This document shows positions 1-9,203 of a stretch of 43,593 bases of DNA, piece by piece (positions within the stretch are counted from its first letter, which is position 1; the number at the start of each line of letters is the position of its first letter). Under the pieces are notes generated by a model that was not told the DNA's origin, did no database searches, and worked only from the letters and a program-made list of their open reading frames with translations. The position numbers and the translations under genes were made by a program. The DNA comes from Actinomycetes bacterium (GTDB taxonomy: Bacteria; Actinomycetota; Acidimicrobiia; Acidimicrobiales; Bog-793), in NCBI GenBank assembly GCA_021829645.1, contig JAKBPI010000021.1, positions 1-43,593 on the forward strand. Reading direction: 5' to 3'.

Positions 1-715
1 GTGAACCGGGCTGCTGGAGGAGCTGGATGACCTGCCCATCGTCGAGGTGGATATGGACCGTCAGGGGGTCACGGGCCGGAACTTCGACCTTATGGATCGT
101 CCGGCCAACGACCGCTTCCACCTCGAACCCGAGGTCTGCGGTGCGGAGCGCATCGAGCTGGATGAGTGCGTAGCGGAGCTGTTTCCGCGCCGTCTCGGTG
201 ATCGAGACAATTTTGACGACATCAAGGCGATCTACGGTGCACTGGTAGGTCAAGTCTGCAACACACTCGGCGACAAGGTTGTCGGGATGCGCCGGGACCG
301 GTAGGTAGCCGATGACTTTCCCCGCAAGTAAGTTCCCGCGACCGTCCCGCAGCTCGTTCTGATCGACGAGCGGACTGACAACCAGCGTCCGGTCGAGCGT
401 TGCGTCCGCGGTCGCCTCAGTTTCGGCGCGTTCGGTACTCATTCCGCTTCGCTCAAGCTCGCGGACCCGCTGATTCCACTCCTTTTCGAGCTGGCAGTCG
501 TGGGTCAGGACCATGGCGAGTCCGATCCCCGCCGCGATGCCAAGCGGGTGTCCCTGCTCCCAGGCGTCGTCGATCCGTACGAAGTGTGCATCGAGCGACT
601 CCCGCTACGGAGGACTGTGGTGATCATCTGCGATGATCCGCGAGACGCCACATAGCACGATGTCGCCCTGCCGGGGCTCGTCGTGCCACTCGTAGAAGCC
701 GTCCGGATCGATCAT
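1..715 (-). pseudogene. third gene of the GC-rich cassette, uncharacterised; in-frame amber stop and cut by the window edge
   Basis: Reading leftwards from an ATG at 715, the frame runs 36 codons to a TAG at 607-605 and then stays open in the same frame to base 1. The first part contains RQGDIVLCGVSRII; the part after the stop contains a segment around GLAMVLTHDCQLEK. Such a hydrophobic stretch ending in a polar Cys motif recalls uncharacterised proteins, but I cannot name the family. Continuity of one frame on both sides of the TAG suggests one gene with a nonsense mutation, a sequencing error, or two short genes. It follows the XRE gene by 53 nt on the same strand, so it is probably co-transcribed. 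Its true C-terminus is outside the window. Confidence 0.45.
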
Positions 716-768
716 CGGTAGCCCCTGCGGCTCTTCCGAACCGGCTCATCGGGCATGAGGCGCCCGTC

Positions 769-1503
769 CTAGGTAAGGTCCTGCTCGTAGTCCGACTCAG
801 GATGGATCGTCGACGCTCGGCCAAGCGAACGAAGCTCCCCTCGCAAATAGGCGTCGAGCGCGTTCTGATGCAACGGACGTTTGGCCGAGTAGCGATGGAC
901 GATCGTCACCGAGGGCGATCCCCGGAATGCCCGCCAGTCGCGCGGATGAGCGAAGTGACAAGCGGCAATGTGGTCGAGAAGGTCCTGTCCGCCTGAGCGA
1001 CTCAAGAGAACCTCGGTCGCCCGTCCCGACTCGGTCGCATCGATATCTCGGACGACATCGGCAAGTAACTGGAGGCGCTCCAACTTGTCGGCGCCGGGCG
1101 TCGCTTCCCCTCTAACCCAGGCACTCAGCGACCGGCGATCGACGCCGAGAGCACGAGCGATCTGTTCGCGGGTGAGGCGTGTCCGCCGGGCGATCTCGTC
1201 GCGGAGCTTCTGTACCTCCTCACGTACTGGACGAGGGGTGCTGGCGTAGGTTATCCCGGTCTCCGTCGAGCTGACGTCGATCCGCCAGAACTGGGCGCTC
1301 CAGTTTACTACGCCGCCAGTCATCCGTTCGGCGCCGAGGAGTAAGTCGTCGAGATCGTGGACGACGAAGGGCATCCCGAGCCTCGTCGTAGTTGAGGACC
1401 TCCGCTCAATGAGCGCGTCTGCTATCGGAAGAATCGCCCAGGGTCCCTCAACGTCAGGGTCGTCGAGACCAGCGCGAGGTCGTGCGTGTACTTGCGGACT
1501 CAT
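769..1503 (-). CDS. XRE-type helix-turn-helix DNA-binding protein (244 aa)
   Basis: The helix-turn-helix spans about residues 108-132 (TREQIARALGVDRRSLSAWV), with the usual pattern of a short helix, a Gly turn and a recognition helix ending in a W-x-x-G-like segment. The N-terminal 90 residues and the C-terminal 100 residues match nothing I recognise, so this is not a minimal repressor. The ATG overlaps the stop of the upstream TIGR04255 gene by 4 nt (ATGA), which implies translational coupling. Inference: it may regulate the cassette through the direct repeats in the promoter at 2301-2334. The helix-turn-helix call is firm; target and role are unknown. Confidence 0.7.
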   Translation of the reverse strand: MSPQVHARPRAGLDDPDVEGPWAILPIADALIERRSSTTTRLGMPFVVHDLDDLLLGAERMTGGVVNWSAQFWRIDVSSTETGITYASTPRPVREEVQKLRDEIARRTRLTREQIARALGVDRRSLSAWVRGEATPGADKLERLQLLADVVRDIDATESGRATEVLLSRSGGQDLLDHIAACHFAHPRDWRAFRGSPSVTIVHRYSAKRPLHQNALDAYLRGELRSLGRASTIHPESDYEQDLT

Positions 1504-2300
1504 CGCTCTGCTCCGAACTCATCGAGGAACGCGTCAGTGACTGCCCAACGGAAGAACGTGTAGATGTGGTCGCAGAAGTCAGCCGCCTTGCCACCGATCG
1601 TGGCGAGATCGAAGTCCTCGGGCTGCGCGGTGTAGTGGTCGAGATCGAGCACCCACGATGGTTCGCGAGCCGGTTCAATCCCATGGTCGTAAGTCGCACC
1701 GGCGGGAAGCCTGCCCCACCGTCCACGCAGCTGTGAGGAGTTGTCGAGCCGAAACAGAGTATCCGAAAGCGCGTGCACGACCTGCGCACTGCCGAGCGCG
1801 GCTTCATCCCCGGCGACGCCGAGTATCTCGGGACGGACGAGCGTGCTGATGCGAGCGAGCTGCTCGCCTGTCACTCGGTCCACGTAACGGATGCCGATCC
1901 GGTCACAGATACTCGGCTGCAACCAGCCCTCCAGGGCGTGGAGCACGACAGTCAGGCGCTCAAGAAGGTCGCTCCGGCGCGTGTACCGCTTCGCCGAGAG
2001 CGACACGAAGGTTGGCGCCAGCGTCACCTGCCAGGCATCCGGGTCATTCGTCTCGAAGCGCCACACGGTTCCGGCGTCCTGCGGTTGGACGCCTCCCGGT
2101 CCGATCATGACGCCGAGTTGCCGCTCCGGTCGAAGAATCGGGTAGTCCTTCCGGATCGCCTCCTGGAAGTTCGCCACGAAGGCACTGTCCTCGATCTTCA
2201 TCACTGCCGGAAAGCGCACTTGGGCGATTACGTTCACCAGGGGATCCCTGGTCAGCGACACTTCCTGCACTGTCGGTCCGAACGGAGTCATCGTCATCAT
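1500..2300 (-). CDS. TIGR04255 family protein (266 aa)
   Basis: The N-terminus has the family-like pattern of a Pro- and Val-rich strand followed by an aromatic-Pro pair (residues 15-31, VSLTRDPLVNVIAQVRFP), and the length of 266 aa fits this sporadically distributed family. No catalytic motif, signal peptide or membrane segment is visible. The function of the family is not established. The ATG at 2300 is six bases after a clear -10, so the mRNA may be leaderless; a second ATG follows directly and a third two codons later, so the exact start is uncertain. First gene of a three-gene minus-strand unit. Codon use is rich in GC at third positions, unlike the genes beyond 2.7 kb. Confidence 0.7.
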   Translation of the reverse strand: MMTMTPFGPTVQEVSLTRDPLVNVIAQVRFPAVMKIEDSAFVANFQEAIRKDYPILRPERQLGVMIGPGGVQPQDAGTVWRFETNDPDAWQVTLAPTFVSLSAKRYTRRSDLLERLTVVLHALEGWLQPSICDRIGIRYVDRVTGEQLARISTLVRPEILGVAGDEAALGSAQVVHALSDTLFRLDNSSQLRGRWGRLPAGATYDHGIEPAREPSWVLDLDHYTAQPEDFDLATIGGKAADFCDHIYTFFRWAVTDAFLDEFGAER

Positions 2301-2334
2301 CTTCCCATGATACTTCCCATATATCTCATGTCAA
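2301..2334 (-). promoter_or_regulatory. promoter of the TIGR04255-XRE cassette with flanking direct repeats
   Basis: On the minus strand a perfect -35 TTGACA (2334-2329) is followed after 16 bases by TATCAT (2312-2307), and the ATG follows six bases later. The 8-mer CTTCCCAT (plus strand) occurs twice, at 2301-2308 and 2313-2320, 12 bp apart and overlapping both ends of the -10. This is a plausible operator for the XRE protein of the same unit; that link is inference. Confidence 0.6.
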
Positions 2335-2699
2335 TCTGTGAAGGCGTATAAGACGGCTGAGAATGCAAAGGGAGAAGGTCGCTTGCGTCCATCTATCTAA
2401 GAGAGCAGATGACAGAGGTTTCTGCGTATCGCCCCGGTTATTTTATTGGTGGTGTAAGTATTGCTACAAATAGATCGGTCGGAGATACCGCTAGGTGATT
2501 CACTACAGCTGGTCGTGAGGCTACATGCATTCAGTGACGCACTTCTGCCAGCTCTGTGCTAATAAAATATCCTTTAGTGGCGGTAACTAAGTGTAAGCAA
2601 TAGCTTAGATTTATCTGATTAATGCTATGGGATTTAACGTTCCATAACATGGTGGCACCGGCCTTGACGGTATTTGTGACGAGGTGCTAGGGTGTGTGA
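2335..2699. other. intergenic, AT-rich border region without a recognised gene
   Basis: About 365 bases between divergently transcribed units. Composition changes here from GC-rich (left) to AT-richer (right). No tRNA, insertion-sequence end or integrase remnant was recognised. It holds the promoters listed on either side. Confidence 0.5.
2664..2693 (+). promoter_or_regulatory. promoter of the VOC-YdeI unit, leaderless geometry
   Basis: TTGACG at 2664-2669, 18-base spacer, TAGGGT at 2688-2693. The ATG begins at 2700, six bases after the -10, and no Shine-Dalgarno sequence fits between them, so transcription probably starts at or next to the start codon. Confidence 0.55.
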
Positions 2700-3098
2700 A
2701 TGGATAATACACAGCCTGAGGCTGACCATACCGCAACATTGGCAATGTTGAATATTGACACTGCAGATCCGGCTATTCAGGCGCACTTTTATGCAACTGC
2801 TCTCGGTTGGGAGATAACCTACTGTGATGACAATTATGGAATGATCGAAGGTAATGGTATCAAGATCGGCTTTGGTAAGGTTGAGGGGTTCCAACCCGCA
2901 AGTTGGCCTGACAGAGCCTGTACCAAACGTTTTCATCTTGATTTACAGGTAGATGACCTTGACAAAGCAGTCAAGAGACTGTGTGCAATAGGAGCCAGTG
3001 AACCGGATTTTCAACCAGGTGCCGAGCACTGGAGAGTACTGCTTGATCCAGACGGTCAACCATTCTGCCTGACTCCCCGTCGTATCGACACAGCATAG
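2700..3098 (+). CDS. VOC (glyoxalase/bleomycin-resistance fold) family protein (132 aa)
   Basis: A single vicinal-oxygen-chelate domain. It opens with a strand and helix segment (IDTADPAIQAHFYATALGW), carries FHLDLQVDDLDKAV in the middle, and ends with LDPDGQPFCL near the C-terminus. This resembles the Glyoxalase_6 subgroup, in which substrates cannot be predicted. Candidate metal-site residues are the His of FHLDLQ and acidic residues near the end, but the pattern is not complete enough to assign a reaction. It is followed after 7 nt by the YdeI-like gene, so the two are likely one transcript. A role in detoxification or resistance is only a family-level guess. Confidence 0.8.
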   Translation: MDNTQPEADHTATLAMLNIDTADPAIQAHFYATALGWEITYCDDNYGMIEGNGIKIGFGKVEGFQPASWPDRACTKRFHLDLQVDDLDKAVKRLCAIGASEPDFQPGAEHWRVLLDPDGQPFCLTPRRIDTA

Positions 3099-3105
3099 TA
3101 TCTTC

Positions 3106-3699
3106 GTGTCTGATCTGATAGAGTTGCTTGTTCAAGATGCTGAGGCGTGGCACGCTTGGCTTGATATCCACCATGCCGATCACATGGGAGTCTGGTTGGT
3201 ACTGCAAAAGAAGGGCGGTCAGATAACAACTCTCACCTACGAGGAGGCCCTTGAAGAGGCGCTGTGTTTTGGCTGGATTGACGGACAACTCGCAAAACGT
3301 GATAGCGATAGCTATAAACGGCGCTTTACACCACGCCTACCAGGTAGTTCCTGGTCTGCCAGGAATGTCGAATGCGTTACTCGCCTTATCGAAACAGGCA
3401 GGATGCAACCAGCCGGAATGGCAGCCGTGGAAGCGGCCAAGGTAAAAGGCAGTTGGCAAACGGCTTATCGCGGACAATCCGATATACAGATCCCGCCAGA
3501 CTTAGCCCAGGCCCTGGCTGCCAACCCCACAGCGGCGAAGACTTTTTATGAGCTGGACTCGGCCAATCGATACTCGATACTCTATAGACTTAATGCCGTA
3601 AAGCGCCAAGCGACCAGAGATCACAAACTGGCTGAGTATATCGAAATGCTAGCCCGTGGCGAATCTATTCATCCTCGTAAGGCTACAAAAGATAGTTGA
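3106..3699 (+). CDS. YdeI/OmpD-associated (OmdA) family protein (197 aa)
   Basis: The N-terminal half carries the family block with GVWLVLQKKG, EALEEALCFGWIDGQ and RRFTPRLPGSSWS. The C-terminal OmdA-type helical domain begins near IPPDLAQALAANP and includes the Y-x-I-L-Y-R-L-N-x-x-K-R segment. Family members are loosely tied to envelope or antimicrobial-peptide tolerance, but the biochemical role is unknown. The start is GTG, 7 nt after the VOC stop, without a strong ribosome-binding site, which fits translational coupling. Full length for the family. Confidence 0.82.
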   Translation: MSDLIELLVQDAEAWHAWLDIHHADHMGVWLVLQKKGGQITTLTYEEALEEALCFGWIDGQLAKRDSDSYKRRFTPRLPGSSWSARNVECVTRLIETGRMQPAGMAAVEAAKVKGSWQTAYRGQSDIQIPPDLAQALAANPTAAKTFYELDSANRYSILYRLNAVKRQATRDHKLAEYIEMLARGESIHPRKATKDS

Positions 3700-3931
3700 A
3701 GGACTCTTATACCATTCAATATTTGCGATTTGATCCCGAAGTACAGGTATGGAAATCCAAGAATAACACAGCTGCTTAATTAGATGGGAAGCGAAGCGAT
3801 CGCTTGGCCCTATAAAATTCTTACTTCTGACGAGAGAGTTTTTCAGTATGAGAAGCTACGACGCAGACGATCTTGTGCAGCGTAACGAGGGTTCGACAAA
3901 ATCTCAGATCATCAGCCGGCTAGACTACTTG

Positions 3932-3965
3932 AGCAAAGCTAGCCTTTGAGAGGTTTGCTTTTTTT
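3932..3965 (+). terminator. possible intrinsic terminator
   Basis: AGCAAA (3932-3937) pairs with TTTGCT (3954-3959), with CCT/AGG pairing inside, followed by a run of T to 3965. It lies 230 nt after the YdeI stop, so its assignment to that transcript is uncertain. Confidence 0.35.
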
Positions 3966-4240
3966 GCAATCTCGTGTAGACCGACAAATCTAATCAGTCC
4001 ATTTTCTGGATTATTTGCTAAAAGCAGCAGCGCATTTAGAACGGTTTTTCCTCCTGACAGTTGTCAAAAATTATACTTACGGCTTATTGTCAGTCGTTGG
4101 TAATGAGGTTCAATAGGATATAGACATACGCCTTGGCTTTGGCGACGAGATCCCCGGTGGTACAAGCCAGGTGTTCTGATAGTCTATTCATTATCTTGAC
4201 CCGAGTCGGGTTCTAAGAGCTTTGGCCGTCGTTGCCACGG

Positions 4241-4269
4241 CTTCATCCCCAAGCGTGGGGGTGGATACC
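4241..4269. repeat. orphan 29-bp unit resembling a type I-E CRISPR repeat
   Basis: 29 bases starting CTTCATCCCC and ending GTGGATACC, with a CCCCA/TGGGG stem and AGCG loop at 4247-4260. Length, central stem and the GGGGGTG-like 3' part resemble type I-E repeats. No second copy is present at the expected 60-61 bp spacing on either side, and no cas gene is in the window. Confidence 0.3.
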
Positions 4270-4597
4270 CTAAAGACGTCTCCTGCGTACAACATGTCTC
4301 TGCTTCATTTACTGATTTTGGTTTGAATACTCATTTCAATTCTGTATCATATCGACTCTGCTGTTAAGAGTCTTTGGGATGTCTGTAAGTGAGATAGGGG
4401 AAAGTGAAAATAGTACAAATCTATCGAACATACAAAAGTTAGAAATAGCTGTATTTGTCATAAACAAAGCAGTGCTTATATCCTTTGGTCGTATTGCTTT
4501 GATGGTAAGGCCTAATGCAAGAGGTATTTTGGTAAAGATGGTAAATATAAATTTATGGTAATTAAATTTAATATATAGCTTAAAATAAGCATATACA

Positions 4598-5059
4598 TCA
4601 AGAGTGTTCTTTGTGCATTCCCGGACCTATCTCTATACACAGACCCTCGTTGTCTACGACCCCGTCACACTCTTGACATAAGAGTTGTTGTTCTATGTCT
4701 CCACCGCAATTTCCATGACGGTAAATTATGGGAGGACCGTTTGGTGCCAACCAGCGATCACCCCAGTGAGTGAGGGCGATAATCACCGGGGCAAGATCCT
4801 TTCCTTTTTCGGTGAGCTGATATTCTTCGTAGGCAGATCCATCGGTGCTAACACGTTCCATAATGCCGTTTTCCACAAAACCCGTAAGTCGGTCAGCCAG
4901 AATATTTTTTGCCAAACCTAGCCGGCGGGCAAAATCACCGAAGCGGGTTACTTTTGCGAATAGCGCATCTCTGATGATAAGTAAACTCCAGCGTTCTCCG
5001 ACCAGCTCAAGAGCACGCGCTGCCGAACAGGTCTGATTGTCATAGCGATTTCCCAACAT
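4598..5059 (-). CDS. HxlR family winged-helix transcriptional regulator (153 aa)
   Basis: The N-terminal winged helix has the HxlR signature: a Cys near residue 11, then LELVGERWSLLIIRDALF, then FGDFARRLGLAKNILADRL with the recognition helix, and the wing around GIMERV. The C-terminal 40 residues carry Cys residues in CGG and CQEC motifs, a possible zinc ribbon seen in longer members. HxlR proteins are DNA-binding sensors of electrophiles or redox state, often acting on the divergent neighbour, here the SRPBCC gene. The ATG at 5059 follows a TATACT -10 by six bases, suggesting a leaderless mRNA and autoregulation through the shared 90-bp region. Confidence 0.88.
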   Translation of the reverse strand: MLGNRYDNQTCSAARALELVGERWSLLIIRDALFAKVTRFGDFARRLGLAKNILADRLTGFVENGIMERVSTDGSAYEEYQLTEKGKDLAPVIIALTHWGDRWLAPNGPPIIYRHGNCGGDIEQQLLCQECDGVVDNEGLCIEIGPGMHKEHS

Positions 5060-5065
5060 AGAGGC

Positions 5066-5119
5066 AGTATAGCAAGTTACCTAATTCTAGTTGCATCATA
5101 AAACTACAGATGTTATAAT
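5066..5119. promoter_or_regulatory. overlapping divergent promoters of the HxlR regulator and the SRPBCC gene
   Basis: Plus strand: TTGCAT (5091-5096), exactly 17 bases, TATAAT (5114-5119). Minus strand: -10 TATACT at 5071-5066, six bases before the HxlR ATG, with a weak -35 that would fall near 5090-5096. The two promoters share sequence, so a regulator bound here would control both genes. Confidence 0.6.
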
Positions 5120-5146
5120 TATTTTTTTACTTTGGAGGGTGTTCAT

Positions 5147-5587
5147 ATGAATGAAGAAAGTTTTACGACGACGTTGTCAGTCGACGAGTCCCCGGACTGT
5201 GTCTTTGCGGCTGCTGCCAATGTAAGAGGTTGGTGGTCAAGCGATATCGAAGGTGTGACGGATACTGCCGGCGCTGAATTTATTTATCGCTATCAAGACA
5301 TCCATTTTTCCAAACAGCTCATCACGGAGTTTAACCCCAATGAGAGAATTGTTTGGAAAGTCCAGGATGCTTTTCTAAACTTCACCAAAGATCCAAAGGA
5401 ATGGATAGGAACAGAGATCATTTTTGAGGTATGCCGTCGCAGTAACAAAACGGAGCTCTGCTTTACGCATAAGGGACTTACCCCAACTTTTGAATGTTAC
5501 GACGCCTGCTCGGATGCTTGGAGTTTTTACATTGGGGAAAGTCTAAAAAACTTGATCCTGACTGGTACCGGCAAAGCCAACGAGTAG
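5147..5587 (+). CDS. SRPBCC/AHSA1 (START-like) domain protein (146 aa)
   Basis: A single START-like fold: an N-terminal strand with the typical DESPDCVFAAAANVRGWWS helix, the central Y-R-Y-Q-D-I strand, FNPNERIVWKV, and a C-terminal long helix starting near ACSDAWSFYIGESL. Members bind small hydrophobic ligands; no specific ligand can be read from sequence. I chose the ATG at 5147 because GGAGG at 5134-5138 lies eight bases before it; an upstream in-frame TTG at 5132 would overlap that ribosome-binding site. It is transcribed divergently from the HxlR regulator, which probably controls it. Confidence 0.85.
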   Translation: MNEESFTTTLSVDESPDCVFAAAANVRGWWSSDIEGVTDTAGAEFIYRYQDIHFSKQLITEFNPNERIVWKVQDAFLNFTKDPKEWIGTEIIFEVCRRSNKTELCFTHKGLTPTFECYDACSDAWSFYIGESLKNLILTGTGKANE

Positions 5588-5687
5588 AACCGCAATTTCT
5601 TAGTCGTTTACAGCTCTTTTCTTTGCGAATCAACTATCTGCGAATTTGTACTTAAAGTAAACTTGGCATGCCATTCCGACATCTGCC

Positions 5688-6008
5688 TTATTTTGGTCGC
5701 CCTGATCCTTTTAGGTGCCTGATTTCTGCTTTTAGATCTTTAACTTCTTGCTCCAGTGCCAATAAGCGATTTACTCCGGCTAGCGTAAAACCTTCCGAGG
5801 TGAGAGAAACGATTTTTTGTATCATCGCTATTTGGTTATGGCTATAGCGCCTTTGACCCCCCTCTGATCTGATGGGTTCAAGGACCTTTTCGGTATCCAG
5901 TCTTCTCAAGAAGGCCTGCTTTACGTCCAATAATTCAGATACCTGACCTATGGAGTAAATCGGTTTGTCGGCGTCTATGCCAAATAGATTTGTTGTTTCT
6001 ATTTCCAC
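5688..6008 (-). CDS. hspR: MerR-family heat-shock regulator, HspR-like (106 aa)
   Basis: MerR-type winged helix beginning at IYSIGQVSELLDVKQAFLRR, followed by the wing motif GGQRRYSHNQIAMI, then LAGVNRLLALEQEV, which is characteristic of HspR, and a C-terminal coiled coil (LKAEIRHLK). HspR represses chaperone genes and uses DnaK as co-repressor in actinobacteria. The residue after the first helix is Lys-Gln where HspR usually has a Pro-Gln-x-x-Arg pattern, so this could be a divergent paralogue. A GTG at 6008 has AGAGG six bases upstream; the TTG at 6014 has no such site. It follows hsp20 in the same direction, with a strong hairpin between them. Confidence 0.75.
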   Translation of the reverse strand: MEIETTNLFGIDADKPIYSIGQVSELLDVKQAFLRRLDTEKVLEPIRSEGGQRRYSHNQIAMIQKIVSLTSEGFTLAGVNRLLALEQEVKDLKAEIRHLKGSGRPK

Positions 6009-6026
6009 TATCAACCTCTATGTCGT

Positions 6027-6066
6027 TTCAACCATGGGAGGCCCATATAGGCCTCCCATGGTTGAA
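6027..6066. terminator. perfect 17-bp hairpin between hsp20 and hspR
   Basis: Left arm 6027-6043 and right arm 6050-6066 are perfectly complementary around the loop CATATA. It begins four bases after the hsp20 stop and is not followed by a T tract on either strand. It may be a partial terminator or mRNA-stabilising element that makes hsp20 more abundant than hspR. Confidence 0.65.
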
Positions 6067-6070
6067 TGAA

Positions 6071-6496
6071 TTATGCACTCAAAGCAGCGGGTTCTTTTTT
6101 ACCAGTAGTGATCCGTACTTTTCTTGGCTTAGCTTTTTCTGCCACCGGAATCCGTACTTTCAGCACTCCGTTGGTGTAATCAGCTTCGATGTTGTCGGTA
6201 TCTAGATTATCGCTTAGGAAAAGTTGTCTTGTAAAGCTACCAAAGGAACGCTCAGAGGCAATGAAGCCTGCGTTATCCCTTTCTACATACGGCCTCACGG
6301 CGTGTACACTCAGTAGGTTCTTTTCGATCGTAATGTCAATCGACTCCGGGTCTACACCGGGGAGGTCGAATTCGACTACGTAGTGATCTCCTTCTTTGTA
6401 CGCGTCCAATGGGATTGTGCTTGGCTTGGCCAAAGAGCCCCAAAGCTGATTGGTAAGTCTGTCCAAGTCTTGGAATAGGTCTGTCCTGATAAGCAT
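6071..6496 (-). CDS. hsp20: Hsp20 / alpha-crystallin family small heat-shock protein (141 aa)
   Basis: The alpha-crystallin domain covers about residues 28-132. It has the Y-x-V-x-F-D-L-P-G-V-D-P-E-S-I-D-I segment, the S-E-R-S-F-G-S-F-x-R strand typical of class A bacterial sHsps, and the conserved A-D-Y-x-N-G-V-L-K-V-R-I-P block, followed by an Ala-Leu-Ser-Ala end. It is an ATP-independent holdase that keeps unfolding proteins soluble in the cytoplasm. A very strong Shine-Dalgarno (AAAGGAGG) precedes the ATG by about eight bases. First gene of the hsp20-hspR unit, with an inverted repeat in the promoter region at 6526-6558. Confidence 0.95.
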   Translation of the reverse strand: MLIRTDLFQDLDRLTNQLWGSLAKPSTIPLDAYKEGDHYVVEFDLPGVDPESIDITIEKNLLSVHAVRPYVERDNAGFIASERSFGSFTRQLFLSDNLDTDNIEADYTNGVLKVRIPVAEKAKPRKVRITTGKKEPAALSA

Positions 6497-6525
6497 CCGT
6501 TTACCTCCTTTGTTAATTCTAAACT

Positions 6526-6558
6526 TATAAATACAGTAGTAACTTTACTGCATTTATA
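6526..6558. promoter_or_regulatory. 13-7-13 inverted repeat upstream of hsp20 (candidate HspR operator)
   Basis: TATAAATACAGTA (6526-6538), seven bases, TACTGCATTTATA (6546-6558); 12 of 13 positions are complementary. The inner arms form a 7-N7-7 layout like the HspR-associated inverted repeat (HAIR), though the sequence differs from CTTGAGT-N7-ACTCAAG. A second small palindrome, CTACAA-ACA-TTGTAG, lies at 6571-6585. Confidence 0.55.
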
Positions 6559-6585
6559 GTTATATGTAACCTACAAACATTGTAG

Positions 6586-9045
<2,460 letters not shown>

Positions 9046-9056
9046 GTAGATTTTTG

Positions 9057-9090
9057 AACAGGCGACCATGGGATTAAGCGGTCGCCTGTT
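9057..9090. terminator. hairpin after katG
   Basis: AACAGGCGACC (9057-9067) and GGTCGCCTGTT (9080-9090) form a perfect 11-bp stem around a 12-base loop, 11 bases after the katG stop. There is no T tract on the + strand, so it is either a U-less terminator or an RNA-stabilising structure. Confidence 0.65.
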
Positions 9091-9203
9091 CCTCTCGTTG
9101 CAGCATTGTTTATGTGTGTAAAAAGTCGTAATCGCGCTAGCCGAAACTGTAAAAATACTTTATGAGCGATACCGTGCTAACGGATCGGATAGCGCAGGGC
9201 GTT

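Larger units (their letters stand above)
3700..4597. other. gene-poor stretch with possible decayed coding remnants
   Basis: Nearly 900 bases without a convincing gene. On the minus strand 4063-3920 is open for 47 codons with no ATG; its translation (for example LIRFVGLHEIAKKANLSK) looks protein-like and helix-turn-helix-like, so it may be the remnant of a regulator. A 33-codon + ORF at 3848-3949 and a 60-codon + ORF at 4379-4561 have no supporting features. A single CRISPR-like repeat lies at 4241-4269. I see no tRNA or transposase. Confidence 0.4.

Noticed and set aside
47-636. Plus-strand ORFs at 47-304 and 400-636
   Set aside because: They lie antisense to the continuous minus-strand frame of the third cassette gene and show no protein-like pattern; they result from high GC content.
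1773-2351. 192-codon plus-strand ORF
   Set aside because: Antisense shadow of the TIGR04255 gene, with a low-complexity Arg/His-rich translation.
4201-4300. A CRISPR array
   Set aside because: Only one repeat-like unit is present; no second copy occurs at CRISPR spacing.
4379-4561. 60-codon plus-strand ORF
   Set aside because: No ribosome-binding site, no family resemblance and AT-rich chance composition; not called as a gene.
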